Positions 1 to 9,255 of a stretch of DNA of 26,380 nt are shown here, piece by piece. Positions within the stretch are counted from its first letter, which is position 1; each line of letters starts with the position of its first letter. The stretch comes from DATCJU01 sp036562635 (GTDB lineage: Bacteria > Actinomycetota > Actinomycetes > Mycobacteriales > Pseudonocardiaceae): assembly GCA_036562635.1 (NCBI GenBank), contig DATCJU010000079.1:1-26380 (forward strand). Direction: 5' to 3'. The translations under genes were made by a program, and so were the position numbers. Below the pieces are notes generated by a model. That model had not been told where the DNA came from. It made no database searches and saw only the letters and a program-made list of their open reading frames with translations.

Positions 1-177
1 CTGATGCTGTGGCTGGCGATGCTGCACGGCTGCAACGGCCTGCGCACCGTCATCAACGACTACGCGGAGCGCCCGAACACGCGACTGTGGCTGAAGGGCC
101 TGCTCTACACCGCCACGGTGTGGACCATCCTGCTGGGCACGCTGGTGATCTTCACCTTCGACCCGAACATCCGCTAG
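1..177 (+). CDS. sdhD: Succinate dehydrogenase membrane anchor subunit, C-terminal part
   Basis: Only the last 58 codons are present; the gene starts before the window. The visible part has an MLHGCNGLR segment, where the family carries its haem/quinone-side His and loop before the last helix. One hydrophobic helix (LLYTATVWTILLGTLVIFTF) follows, then a short DPNIR tail. SdhD and SdhC anchor the SdhAB catalytic dimer in the cytoplasmic membrane and pass electrons to menaquinone. The stop codon lies 22 bases before sdhA, so the two are surely one operon. The assignment rests on the helix pattern and on sdhA-sdhB directly downstream. Upstream sdhC is expected outside the window. Confidence 0.85.
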   Translation: MMLWLAMLHGCNGLRTVINDYAERPNTRLWLKGLLYTATVWTILLGTLVIFTFDPNIR

Positions 178-199
178 GCCCGGGACCGAGGTATTCCTG

Positions 200-1989
<1,790 letters not shown>

Positions 1990-1990
<1 letters not shown>

Positions 1991-2778
1991 TGACCGCCAC
2001 TGCACGAACGGCACCCTCGGCGGGTAGCCGCGGCTCGGAGCCGCCGGTGCCGGAGGGCGCCACCACCGTCACCCTGAAGATCCGCAGGTTCAACCCCGAG
2101 ACCGACTCCGAGCCGCACTGGGAGTCGTTCCGGGTCCCGGCGCTGCCCACCGACCGGGTGCTGAACCTGCTGCACTACGTCAAGTGGTACCTGGACGGGA
2201 CGCTCACCTTCCGCCGGTCCTGCGCGCACGGCATCTGCGGCTCGGACGCCATGCGGATCAACGGCGTCAACCGCCTGGCGTGCAAGGTCCTGGTCAAGGA
2301 CCTGATGGCCGGTGAGGGCAAGGAGACCACGATCACCGTCGAGCCCATCAAGGGCCTGCCGGTGCACAAGGACCTCCTGGTCGACATGGAGCCGTTCTTC
2401 GAGGCCTACCGGGCGATCAAGCCCTACCTCATCACGAGCGGCAACGAGCCGACCCGGGAGCGTCTCCAGTCGCAGGCCGACCGGGCCCGCTTCGACGACA
2501 CCACCAAGTGCATCCTGTGCGCCGCGTGCACCACGTCGTGCCCGGTGTTCTGGACCGAGGGGTCGTACTTCGGCCCGGCCGCCATCGTCAACGCGCACCG
2601 GTTCATCTTCGACAGCAGGGACGAGGGCGCCGAGGAGCGACTGGACATCCTCAACGGGGTGGACGGCGTGTGGCGTTGCCGCACCACCTTCAACTGCACC
2701 GACGCCTGTCCCCGGGGCATCCAGGTCACCAAGGCCATCCAGGAGGTCAAGCGCGCCCTGCTCTTCCGCAGGGTGTGA
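1990..2778 (+). CDS. sdhB: Succinate dehydrogenase iron-sulfur subunit
   Basis: Electron-transfer subunit of complex II (262 aa), relaying electrons from SdhA FAD through three Fe-S centres to the membrane anchor. The [2Fe-2S] ligands are in CAHGICGSD (Cys78, Cys83) and near Cys98. The ferredoxin-like half has CILCAACTTSCP (Cys174, 177, 180, 184) and CRTTFNCTDACPRGI (Cys230, 236, 240), for the [4Fe-4S] and [3Fe-4S] centres. About 25 residues of Ala/Ser/Pro-rich sequence precede the conserved core; the start is fixed by the one-base overlap with sdhA. It is the last gene of the operon and is followed 29 bases later by a very strong palindrome. Confidence 0.97.
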
Positions 2779-2807
2779 GGCGCGGAGCAGCCGGGTGTGT
2801 CCTCGGT

Positions 2808-2857
2808 GATGCGAGTGGGCCCAGCCACCCTGCAGGGTGGCTGGGCCCACTCGCATC
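2808..2857. terminator. Perfect 50-bp palindrome, probable bidirectional terminator
   Basis: Every base from 2808 to 2832 pairs with 2833 to 2857, giving 25-bp arms with no spacer, centred on a PstI-type CTGCAG at 2830-2835. It lies between the converging sdhB (stop 2778) and the minus-strand gene ending at 2875, where a shared terminator is expected. There is no T-run on either side, as is common for actinomycete hairpin terminators. The absence of a loop and of any mismatch is unusual; as RNA the hairpin would need about four unpaired central bases. Confidence 0.8.
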
Positions 2858-2874
2858 CGCGGAAGGCGCGGCGG

Positions 2875-3219
2875 TCACCAGAACACGGCCACCCCGACGT
2901 TGAGCACCGTCAGACCACCGAGCGTGGGTGCGAGCCAGGCGGGAACGGACTGCTTCTTGCGGTACACCAGGGCGAGCACGAGGATCACCAGCACCACGAG
3001 GAGCTTGACCCCGATCTTGATGTGGTTCACGTCCCGGTCACTGGCCTCCGCCAGACCGACCAGTGCCAATCCGGTAATGAGCTGCAACCCGGCAGCGTGC
3101 TCGAACGCCTTGTTCAATGGACCGGTCATGCCGGCGCGACGCTGCAACAGGAAAGCCGCGACAAGCATGGCCATTCCGAGCAGGTGCAGGAACACCAGCA
3201 CCTGGCGCACGAACTCCAC
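2875..3219 (-). CDS. Small four-helix membrane protein, conserved beside sdh
   Basis: A 114-residue integral membrane protein starting with GTG at 3219, preceded by a good AGGAGG (3226-3231) six bases upstream. Four hydrophobic stretches are visible: residues about 5-25 (VLVFLHLLGMAMLVAAFLL), 42-56, 70-87 (IGVKLLVVLVILVLALVY) and 95-114. Charged RRAG, EHAAG and YRKK segments lie between. An early FLHLLG motif carries a His that could contact haem or metal, but no full cofactor motif can be defended. It is convergent with sdhB across the palindrome. I recognise it only as a conserved actinobacterial membrane protein of unknown function. Confidence 0.85.
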   Translation of the reverse strand: MEFVRQVLVFLHLLGMAMLVAAFLLQRRAGMTGPLNKAFEHAAGLQLITGLALVGLAEASDRDVNHIKIGVKLLVVLVILVLALVYRKKQSVPAWLAPTLGGLTVLNVGVAVFW

Positions 3220-3255
3220 GGATGTCCTCCTCGAGGTGGAATACGGTGTGTCGGT

Positions 3256-3510
3256 TCAGTCACCTGTCCGGTCGCCCGGCCGACGATGGGTAGCGCGGTA
3301 GCCGCGCCAACCGATGACTCCGATGGCAGTCCCTAGCGTCAATGACGCCAGCACGAGCAGCAAATGCACGGTGAAGAACGCGGTCGGCCCGCCGGCGGCG
3401 TCCCAGGAACGGGTGTCCCTCCAAATGTTGCGCAGGAAGTTCGGCCAGATGAGCCAGGTCCACACTGCGAACGCGATCAGGAACAGCGAAGCACGCCGGG
3501 AAAGCCTCAC
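3256..3510 (-). CDS. Small two-helix membrane protein (SCO4848-like family)
   Basis: The frame is open back to 3726, but the conserved part starts at the GTG at 3508-3510 (VRLSRRASLFLIAFAVWTW), giving 84 residues. This matches my memory of the Streptomyces SCO4848 family, which sits beside a D,D-carboxypeptidase as here. There are two membrane segments: residues about 8-23 (FLIAFAVWTWLIWPNF region) and 44-68 (AFFTVHLLLVLASLTLGTAIGVIGW, split by a His). A short RNIWRDTRSWD loop lies between them and the tail is basic (ATHRRPGDRTGD). No clear ribosome binding site precedes the GTG, so it may be leaderless. It is divergent from the carboxypeptidase gene across 61 bases. Function unknown. Confidence 0.8.
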   Translation of the reverse strand: MRLSRRASLFLIAFAVWTWLIWPNFLRNIWRDTRSWDAAGGPTAFFTVHLLLVLASLTLGTAIGVIGWRGYRATHRRPGDRTGD

Positions 3511-3558
3511 CAGGCCAGTATTGACGGTGTCGGGTAACACAGTCGAGGGAGGGACCGT

Positions 3559-3564
3559 TAGCCT
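3559..3564 (+). promoter_or_regulatory. Possible -10 element for a leaderless carboxypeptidase mRNA
   Basis: TAGCCT fits the actinobacterial TANNNT -10 pattern. Transcription would begin about 7-8 bases later, at or next to the ATG at 3572. No Shine-Dalgarno sequence is placed correctly for that ATG (AGGGAGGG at 3547-3554 is 17 bases away), so a leaderless transcript is plausible. No convincing -35 hexamer is seen at the expected distance. Confidence 0.3.
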
Positions 3565-3571
3565 GACCCCG

Positions 3572-4921
3572 ATGCCCGCCACCGATCGTCTTCGTGAGGC
3601 CCGTTTCCCCGGACGCCTCACCCGAAAGAGTGCCGTCATGTTTACCGCCGTCGGGGCTCTCGTCACCGGCGCGCTGTTCGTGTCCCCTGCTGCCGCTGTC
3701 ACCCCGCAGCCGGCGCAGTCCTCCACCCCGTGTCAGTACCGCACGGCTCCACCGCCGCCGGTCGACGCGTCGGAGCAGCCCAAACCCGGGCAGCCCTCCC
3801 CGACACCGCTGCCGGTGCCGACCAAGCCCGTCGGTGGGGACCGGCTCGGCGAGTGCGGCCTGGTACTGCCGGAGGGTGCACCCCAGCCGCCCGAGGACGT
3901 ACACGCCGAGAACTGGCTCATCGCCGACCTGGACACCGGGGCCGTGCTGGCCGCCAAGGACCCGCACGGTCGACAGCGCCCCGCCTCCGCGATCAAGGTG
4001 CTCACCGCCCTGGTCGCCCTGCGCGAGCTGGCGCCGGAGACCACGATCGAGGCCACCGAGGAGGACGCCGCCATCGAGGGCACCAAGGTCGGCCTCGTCC
4101 CCGGAGTCGAGTACACGGCCGAGCAGCTGGTGCAGGCGCTGATCATGGCCTCGGGCAACGACGCGGCCAACGCGTTGGCCCGTGCCCTGGGCGGTACGGA
4201 CGAGACCGTCGAGAAGATGAACCAGCTGGCCAAGGAGCTGGGCGCCCTGGACACCCGGGCCGCCACGCCCAGCGGCCTGGACGGGCCGGGGATGACGACC
4301 TCCGCCTACGACCTGGCCCTGATCTACCGGCGTGCGATGGCCAACCCGCAGTTCGCCAAGGCGGTGAGCACGAAGCGGGTGACCCTGCCCGGACGGGGCC
4401 AGCGCTCGCTGACCGTGGCCAACGACAACAAGCTGCTCACCAACTACAAGGGTGCGCTCGGCGGCAAGACCGGGTTCACCGACGACGCCCAGCACACCTT
4501 CATCGGCGCGGCGGCCCAGGACGGCCGACGGCTGGTGGTCGTGGTGCTGCGCACCCAGAAGCGTCCCCTGGAGCCCTGGCAGCAGGGGGCCAAGCTGCTC
4601 GACTACGGCTTCGCCCTGAGCAAGAGCAACAGTGAGCGGGTGGGCGAGCTGGTGGACAGCGCACCGAAGGACGCGCTGAGCACCGGGCCCGTCCCGCAGC
4701 CCGCGGCCGACCCCCAGCAGCCGCAACCGCAGGCCACCGGTGACGAGATCACCGCGTTCGGCACGGTGGGTGCCCCGCTGACCATCGCCGCCGGTGTGGG
4801 CACGGTCGTGGTCGGCATCCTGTGGGTGCGGCAGCGTCGTGCCGCGGCTCGGCGGAGGGCGGCCGCAGCCGCCGCAGCGGCCGCGGTGACCATGCCGATC
4901 CCGCGGATCACCGACAACTGA
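3572..4921 (+). CDS. D-alanyl-D-alanine carboxypeptidase (peptidase S11, PBP5-type)
   Basis: Trims the terminal D-Ala from peptidoglycan pentapeptides outside the membrane, setting the level of crosslinking. The three penicillin-binding motifs are in order: SAIK (Ser139 nucleophile, Lys142), SGN (Ser194) and KTG (Lys299). An N-terminal signal/anchor helix (MFTAVGALVTGALFVSPAAA) is followed by a Pro-rich stretch of about 60 residues. Near the C-terminus, after another Pro/Gln linker, is a membrane helix (LTIAAGVGTVVVGILWV) and a basic, Ala-rich cytoplasmic tail. I chose the ATG at 3572 (449 aa); the frame is open further upstream, but that part overlaps the divergent gene and looks non-coding. 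MFTAV at 3638 is an alternative start. The downstream hairpin at 4945-4975 ends the unit. Confidence 0.95.
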   Translation: MPATDRLREARFPGRLTRKSAVMFTAVGALVTGALFVSPAAAVTPQPAQSSTPCQYRTAPPPPVDASEQPKPGQPSPTPLPVPTKPVGGDRLGECGLVLPEGAPQPPEDVHAENWLIADLDTGAVLAAKDPHGRQRPASAIKVLTALVALRELAPETTIEATEEDAAIEGTKVGLVPGVEYTAEQLVQALIMASGNDAANALARALGGTDETVEKMNQLAKELGALDTRAATPSGLDGPGMTTSAYDLALIYRRAMANPQFAKAVSTKRVTLPGRGQRSLTVANDNKLLTNYKGALGGKTGFTDDAQHTFIGAAAQDGRRLVVVVLRTQKRPLEPWQQGAKLLDYGFALSKSNSERVGELVDSAPKDALSTGPVPQPAADPQQPQPQATGDEITAFGTVGAPLTIAAGVGTVVVGILWVRQRRAAARRRAAAAAAAAAVTMPIPRITDN

Positions 4922-4944
4922 CCCTTCCGTCGCTCACGACGTCA

Positions 4945-4975
4945 CGGCCCCGGTACGCACCCCGTACCGGGGCCG
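4945..4975. terminator. Hairpin terminator between convergent genes
   Basis: A 12-bp perfect stem (4945-4956 with 4964-4975) and a 7-base loop (4957-4963) sit 24 bases after the carboxypeptidase stop and 50 bases after the yihY-like stop on the other strand. It can serve both. There is no T-run on either side. Confidence 0.8.
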
Positions 4976-5024
4976 GGTCGTCTCTCGGGCACCCACCGCC
5001 GGCCCGTGGGCGTGGAGGAGCCCG

Positions 5025-6071
5025 TCACCGGCGACGCAGCAGGCCGCGCAGGGCCGCACCGGCCAGGGCACCGGCGCCCACCAGGGTCGCCGCGGTGCGG
5101 CCGTCGGGGCCGGAGCGCATCTGCACCACGGGCCGGATGACCGCGGGCGGAGGAGGCGGTACCGGCTGTTCCCGGAGGTTCTCCGGCGCGGTGGCGGTCC
5201 AGGCGGTCACGAACAGCAGGAAGCGCGAGACCAGGTAGATGAAGACCAGCAGGCCCAGCAGCGAACCGAAGGCGGCCCCCGACGGCGATCCGGTCACCGT
5301 GCGCAGGTAGATGCTGCCGAGCTGCTTGAACAGCTCGAATCCGACCGCGGCCAGCAGAGCTCCGCGCATCGCGCTGCGCGCGCTCACCCGTTCCCGGGGC
5401 AACCGGGACAGCACCCACAGGAACACCAGCCAGTTGGCGGCCAGGGAGAGCAGCAGGATGCCGATGCGCACCAGCAACTGGGCCCAGCCGGCGTCCTCCA
5501 GCCCGATCAGGCGCAGCAACAGCCCCGAGAAGGCGGTGCCGACCGCGGTCAGCCCGAAGGAGACCACGATGGCCAGGCCGAGCCCGACCAGGGCGATCAG
5601 GTCCACCACCATGCGGCGCAGGAACGGCACCTGGGGACGCTCACGGTCCCACTGTGCGGTCAGGGCGTCCCGCAGGTTGCTCATCCAGCCCAGGCCGGAG
5701 TAGAGGGCGCCCAGCAGACCCACGAGGCCGATGGCACCGCGCTGCTCGATCGCGGTGTTCACCACCTCGTTGAGCGTGTCGCCCAGCTCCCCCGGTACCG
5801 CATCGGTGATGGCGTTCTGCAGCCTGGCCAGCAACTCCGGTTGGTTGACCAACACGAACCCGGCCGCGGCGAAGGCGATCATCAGCAGGGGAACCAGGGC
5901 GAGCACGCTGAAGTAGGTGATCGCCGCGGCGTAGTGGTCGCCGTAGCGGTCCTGGTACCGGCCGGCGGCCCGGACCAGATGGGCGATCCCCGGGCGGCGC
6001 CGGATCCGTTGCAGCAGCGACGGCTTCGCCTCGTTCCGGCCGTTGTGCTGTTCCGCGGGCTGCGAGCTCAC
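5025..6071 (-). CDS. YihY/YhjD/BrkB-family inner membrane protein
   Basis: A 348-residue polytopic membrane protein. After a hydrophilic, basic N-terminus it has the family signature region YGDHYAAAITYFSVLALVPLL. The rest fits the family's roughly six helices: a segment at about 63-83, GLVGLLGALYSGLGWM, two adjacent helices around residues 165-195, LLSLAANWLVFLWVLSRLP, and GSLLGLLVFIYLVSRFLLFVTAW. The tail is Pro-rich with a second hydrophobic Ala/Gly patch. The family was once annotated as ribonuclease BN or virulence factor BrkB; its transport role is not settled. The start is GTG at 6071 with GGGAC just upstream. It lies 28 bases behind trpS, so co-transcription is likely. Confidence 0.9.
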   Translation of the reverse strand: MSSQPAEQHNGRNEAKPSLLQRIRRRPGIAHLVRAAGRYQDRYGDHYAAAITYFSVLALVPLLMIAFAAAGFVLVNQPELLARLQNAITDAVPGELGDTLNEVVNTAIEQRGAIGLVGLLGALYSGLGWMSNLRDALTAQWDRERPQVPFLRRMVVDLIALVGLGLAIVVSFGLTAVGTAFSGLLLRLIGLEDAGWAQLLVRIGILLLSLAANWLVFLWVLSRLPRERVSARSAMRGALLAAVGFELFKQLGSIYLRTVTGSPSGAAFGSLLGLLVFIYLVSRFLLFVTAWTATAPENLREQPVPPPPPAVIRPVVQMRSGPDGRTAATLVGAGALAGAALRGLLRRR

Positions 6072-6099
6072 GTCCCGCAGTTACCCCGTGCCCGACCGC

Positions 6100-7128
6100 T
6101 CAACTCACCGCAGGCAGGAAGCCCACGCGCTCGTAGACGGTCCGCAGGGTGCGCGCCGCGGCCTCCCGGGCCCGCTCCGCGCCCCGGGCCAGCACCTTGT
6201 CCAGCTCCGCCGGGTCGCTCAGGTAGGTACGAACCCGCTCCTGGAACGGGGTGACGAAGTCGGTGAGCACGGCGGCCAGGTCCTTCTTCAGGTCGCCGTA
6301 GCCCTTGCCCTGGTAGTCGGCCTCCAGCTCGGCGACGCTCCGCCCGGAGAGCGCGGAGTGGATGACCAGCAGGTTGCTCACCCCGGGCTTGTTCTCCGGG
6401 TCGTAGACGATCTCCCGGCCGGTGTCGGTCACCGCGGAACGGATCTTCTTCGCCGAGACCTTGGGGTCGTCCAGCAACTCGATGATGCCCGCCGGGGAGG
6501 AGGCCGACTTGCTCATCTTCGACTGCGGGTCCTGCAGGTCGTAGACCTTCGCCGTGCCCTGGACGATGAACGGCTCGGGGACGGTGAAGGTACGCCCGAA
6601 CCGCGAGTTGAAACGCTGCGCCAAGTCCCGGGTCAGCTCCAGGTGCTGGCGCTGGTCCTCGCCGACCGGGACCACGTCGGCCTGGTAGAGCAGGATGTCC
6701 GCCGCCATCAGCACCGGGTAGGTGAACAACCCGACGGTGACCCGGTCGGCCGACTGCTTGGCGGACTTGTCCTTGAACTGGGTCATCCGGCTGGCCTCAC
6801 CGAAACCGGTGAGGCACTCCAGCACCCAGCTGAGCTGCGAGTGCTCCGGAACGTGACTCTGCACGAACAGGGTGGAACGGTCCGGGTCGATACCCAGGGC
6901 GAGCAGCTGGGCCACGGAGCGACGAGTGCGTTCCCGCAGCAGCTTCGGGTCGTGCTCCACGGTGATGGCGTGCAGGTCGACCACGCAGTAGAACGCGTCG
7001 TGCGTGTCCTGCAGCTTCACCCACTGCCGCAGTGCTCCCAGGTAGTTGCCGAGGTGGAACGAGTCGGCCGTGGGCTGGATCCCGGAGAGCACCCGGGGCC
7101 GCTTCTGCGTGGTGGTCTCGGTGGGCAC
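6100..7128 (-). CDS. trpS: Tryptophanyl-tRNA synthetase
   Basis: Class I aminoacyl-tRNA synthetase that charges tRNA-Trp in the cytoplasm (342 aa, normal length). The HIGH-type motif is FHLGNYLG (His25-Asn28 region) after SGIQPTAD. The KMSKS loop is intact at residues 204-208 (QSKMSKSAS). MAADILLYQADVVPVGEDQRQH is the conserved Trp/ATP pocket segment. The GTG at 7128 is used as the start because PTETTTQKRPRVLSG matches the usual short N-terminus. No good Shine-Dalgarno precedes it. Upstream by 60 bases is a small exported protein in the same direction, and downstream the YihY-like gene. Confidence 0.97.
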   Translation of the reverse strand: MPTETTTQKRPRVLSGIQPTADSFHLGNYLGALRQWVKLQDTHDAFYCVVDLHAITVEHDPKLLRERTRRSVAQLLALGIDPDRSTLFVQSHVPEHSQLSWVLECLTGFGEASRMTQFKDKSAKQSADRVTVGLFTYPVLMAADILLYQADVVPVGEDQRQHLELTRDLAQRFNSRFGRTFTVPEPFIVQGTAKVYDLQDPQSKMSKSASSPAGIIELLDDPKVSAKKIRSAVTDTGREIVYDPENKPGVSNLLVIHSALSGRSVAELEADYQGKGYGDLKKDLAAVLTDFVTPFQERVRTYLSDPAELDKVLARGAERAREAAARTLRTVYERVGFLPAVS

Positions 7129-7188
7129 ATCCGGATTGTCGCAGGAGACGTCCCTGCGACGGGCGCGGGGGTGGAGGTGCCGGCCGGA

Positions 7189-7479
7189 TCAGGCCTGCGG
7201 GGACTTGCGCTCGTTGCCCGGGTCGACGGTGATGTTCCCCCGCCGACGGCGCACCACCCCGGCCACCATGCCACCGACCCCCAGGGCCACCGCCAGCGCA
7301 CCGACCTGGGCACCCAGCCCACCGACCGGCATGGTGGCCCGGGTCTCCACGACGATCCCCTTGTCGGCGGCGTGGGCGGTGCCGGGGCCCAGTGGACCAC
7401 CGGCGGCCACCGTCGAGACGGCGACGAACGCGGCGGCCGCCGCGGCGCGACGGGGTAGGGCGCGGGCTCGGCTGCGCAC
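7189..7479 (-). CDS. Small exported or membrane-anchored protein
   Basis: A 96-residue protein starting with GTG at 7479, with GGAGGC (7485-7490) five bases upstream. An Arg-rich N-terminus (RSRARALPRR) and an Ala/Val-rich core ending in GTAHAAD look like a Sec signal peptide with an AHA cleavage site at about residue 37. A second hydrophobic stretch (LGAQVGALAVALGVGGMVAGVV, residues about 54-75) is followed by RRRR, so the mature protein may be a single-pass protein with a basic cytoplasmic tail. I do not recognise a family. It is upstream of trpS by 60 bases and may share its transcript. Confidence 0.65.
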   Translation of the reverse strand: MRSRARALPRRAAAAAAFVAVSTVAAGGPLGPGTAHAADKGIVVETRATMPVGGLGAQVGALAVALGVGGMVAGVVRRRRGNITVDPGNERKSPQA

Positions 7480-7736
7480 GGGCTGCCTCCAGGGTGGTGG
7501 TTCTTCCCTCGTTCGAGTGGTGGGAATTTACCTCTATCGGGGCGATATCCACGCCCCACGCGGTCAGAGAGTACAGGCGCGCATTCTTTTCTCACCCACC
7601 AACCTGAAAAGGTGAGCGGAAAGACAGTGCACGCTGTTGCAGCGACGGTAGCAACCCGGACAGGTGAATTGATCATCGCCCCCCGAGTACGGCTTCCGCT
7701 CACGCCCCCGACCGTGTCCCCGACCGGACGACGCGC
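7480..7736. other. Intergenic stretch, AT-richer than its surroundings
   Basis: No convincing gene is seen in these 257 bases. Two small hairpins are present: GGGGCG/CGCCCC at 7539-7557 (7-base loop) and CTCACC/GGTGAG at 7591-7616. Either could mark the end of the exonuclease III transcript, but neither has a T-run. On the minus strand TAAATT (7525-7530) fits a TANNNT -10 for the small exported protein. Confidence 0.35.
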
Positions 7737-8540
7737 TCACCATCGGTAGGCCACGGTGACCGGAGCGTGGTCGGACCACCTGGTGTCGTAGGACGGGGCC
7801 CGCTCCACCACGGCCGACAGCGCCCGCGCCGCCAGACCGGGCGTGGCCATGTGGTAGTCGATGCGCCAGCCGGAGTCGTTGTCGAAGGCCCGGCCGCGGT
7901 ACGACCACCAGGTGTAGGGCCCGGGTCCCTCCGGGTGCAGCCGACGCACCACGTCCACGTAACCCCCCTGACCGGGGTCGAGCACCCGGGACAGCCAGGC
8001 CCGCTCCTCCGGCAGGAAACCCGAGTTCTTCTGGTTGGCCCGCCACGCCTTCAGGTCGATCTCCCGGTGGGCGATGTTCCAGTCCCCGCACACCAGGACC
8101 TCACGTCCCTCGGCCGCCGCCTTCTCCCGGTGTTCCACCAGATAGGGCAGGAAGGCGGCCATGAACCGTTCCTTCTCCTCCTGGCGAGGTGTGCCGACGT
8201 CCCCACTGGGCAGGTACAGACTGGCCACGGTCAGCCCGGGCAGGTCGATCTCCACGTACCGGCCGCTGCGGTCGAACTCGGCCTCGCCGAACCCGATCCG
8301 CACCGCCTCGGGTTCCCGACGGCTGAGCACCGCGACCCCGTTGCGTCCCCGGATCTCGGAGTGGGCGTGCACCACGTGCCATCCCTCCGGCTCACGCACG
8401 TGCAGCGGCAGCTGCTCGGGTTCGGCCCGTACCTCCTGCAGGCACACCACGTCCGCGTCCGTGGCCGCCAGCCACTCCAGGAAGCCCTTCCGGGCGGCGG
8501 CGCGCAATCCGTTGACATTGACGGTCGAAACGGTCAGCAC
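7737..8540 (-). CDS. xthA: Exodeoxyribonuclease III (AP endonuclease)
   Basis: Mg-dependent 3'-5' exonuclease and apurinic-site endonuclease of base excision repair (267 aa). The endonuclease/exonuclease/phosphatase motifs are all present: STVNVNGLRAA (Asn8/Asn10), LQEVR (Glu36 metal ligand), SLYLPSGD (Tyr109), CGDWNIAH (Asp153, Asn155), SGWRIDYH and WSDHAPV (Asp257-His258 catalytic pair). The start is GTG at 8540, at the beginning of the conserved fold. Its neighbour upstream by 66 bases on the same strand is a small SH3b protein, and the two may be co-transcribed. Confidence 0.96.
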   Translation of the reverse strand: MLTVSTVNVNGLRAAARKGFLEWLAATDADVVCLQEVRAEPEQLPLHVREPEGWHVVHAHSEIRGRNGVAVLSRREPEAVRIGFGEAEFDRSGRYVEIDLPGLTVASLYLPSGDVGTPRQEEKERFMAAFLPYLVEHREKAAAEGREVLVCGDWNIAHREIDLKAWRANQKNSGFLPEERAWLSRVLDPGQGGYVDVVRRLHPEGPGPYTWWSYRGRAFDNDSGWRIDYHMATPGLAARALSAVVERAPSYDTRWSDHAPVTVAYRW

Positions 8541-8606
8541 GAGGCGGCAGCGTATCCCCGACCACCCGGGGTCGGGTCGTCCCCCCGGACACGCCGGGCC
8601 TCGAGA

Positions 8607-8927
8607 TCAGCCACAGGCGTCACCGGACACCGGCTCCAGATAGTCCTGGGCGGCCCAGCGCCCCTCGCCGAGTCTGCGGAACCCGCGCTCGGTCACCGCC
8701 TCGGCCTCGACCACCGCGTCCTGGCGCAGTCGGTCCACCACCGGGTACCTCAGGTCAGGCCCGCTCCGCACGTTCAGCACGTCGGCGGTGACCCGGAACT
8801 CGCACCGCGTTCCCTCCGCCGTGGGGACGGCTCCGATTCCGTCCACCCCGTCGTCCGTGGCCACGGCATACCCCAGCACGGCCAACGCCCCCAGCAGGAC
8901 CAACGGACGGATCGGCCCCAACAGCAC
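8607..8927 (-). CDS. Small membrane-anchored protein with a bacterial SH3 (SH3b) domain
   Basis: The N-terminal hydrophobic segment (LVLLGALAVLGYAVA) acts as signal or anchor. It is followed by an SH3b/SH3_3 domain: VTADVLNVRSGPDLRYPVVDRL, then a turn and strands ending in WAAQDYLEPV. The LNVRSGP motif is the family hallmark; such domains usually bind peptidoglycan or peptides outside the cell. The frame allows a GTG at 8936, but the GGAGG at 8936-8940 overlaps that codon. The next in-frame GTG (8925-8927) lies eight bases after GGAGG, so I use it (106 aa). A C-terminal Cys near the end could pair with Cys in TRCEF. Confidence 0.8.
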   Translation of the reverse strand: MLLGPIRPLVLLGALAVLGYAVATDDGVDGIGAVPTAEGTRCEFRVTADVLNVRSGPDLRYPVVDRLRQDAVVEAEAVTERGFRRLGEGRWAAQDYLEPVSGDACG

Positions 8928-9255
8928 CCGACCCACCTCCCGTCACGAGCGACGTTCGCGGTCCCACACCGGGCCCACGCCCACACCGGGCCCGCGGCAC
9001 CAGGTATAGGCAGTGGTCGGGGTGCCGGCCAGCGGGGCCACCGGAAAGTCGCACCCGTTCCACCCGCCCGAAGAAGGTTCGGGAACACGGGCGGGGGACG
9101 GTCCCGGCGGGCACGTGACACGGTCCGGGTGATCCGCACGTCGGGAGCCGCGCCGGACACGACGAGGGCGGGCCGCCACGCCTCCACGACGTGACGGCCC
9201 GCCCCACCTCGCAGCGGACGCGACACGCAGCCCGCCGGATCACGGGTGAACCGCG
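8928..9255. other. Intergenic region between the SH3b gene and icd
   Basis: No supportable gene in 328 bases. It holds a 14-base direct repeat (CCCACACCGGGCCC) at 8963-8976 and 8980-8993, and the hairpin listed at 9166-9204. The direct repeat could be an operator for the SH3b gene, but nothing else supports this. Confidence 0.4.
9166..9204 (-). terminator. Hairpin terminator downstream of icd
   Basis: A 10-bp G/C stem (9166-9175 with 9195-9204) continues after one mismatch with four more pairs, leaving a 9-base loop. It begins about 50 bases beyond the icd stop at 9256 in the direction of transcription. There is no T-run. Confidence 0.6.

Noticed and set aside
3511..3726. Longer form of the SCO4848-like protein starting at 3726
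   Set aside because: The extra residues are antisense to the signal-peptide region of the carboxypeptidase and do not resemble the family.
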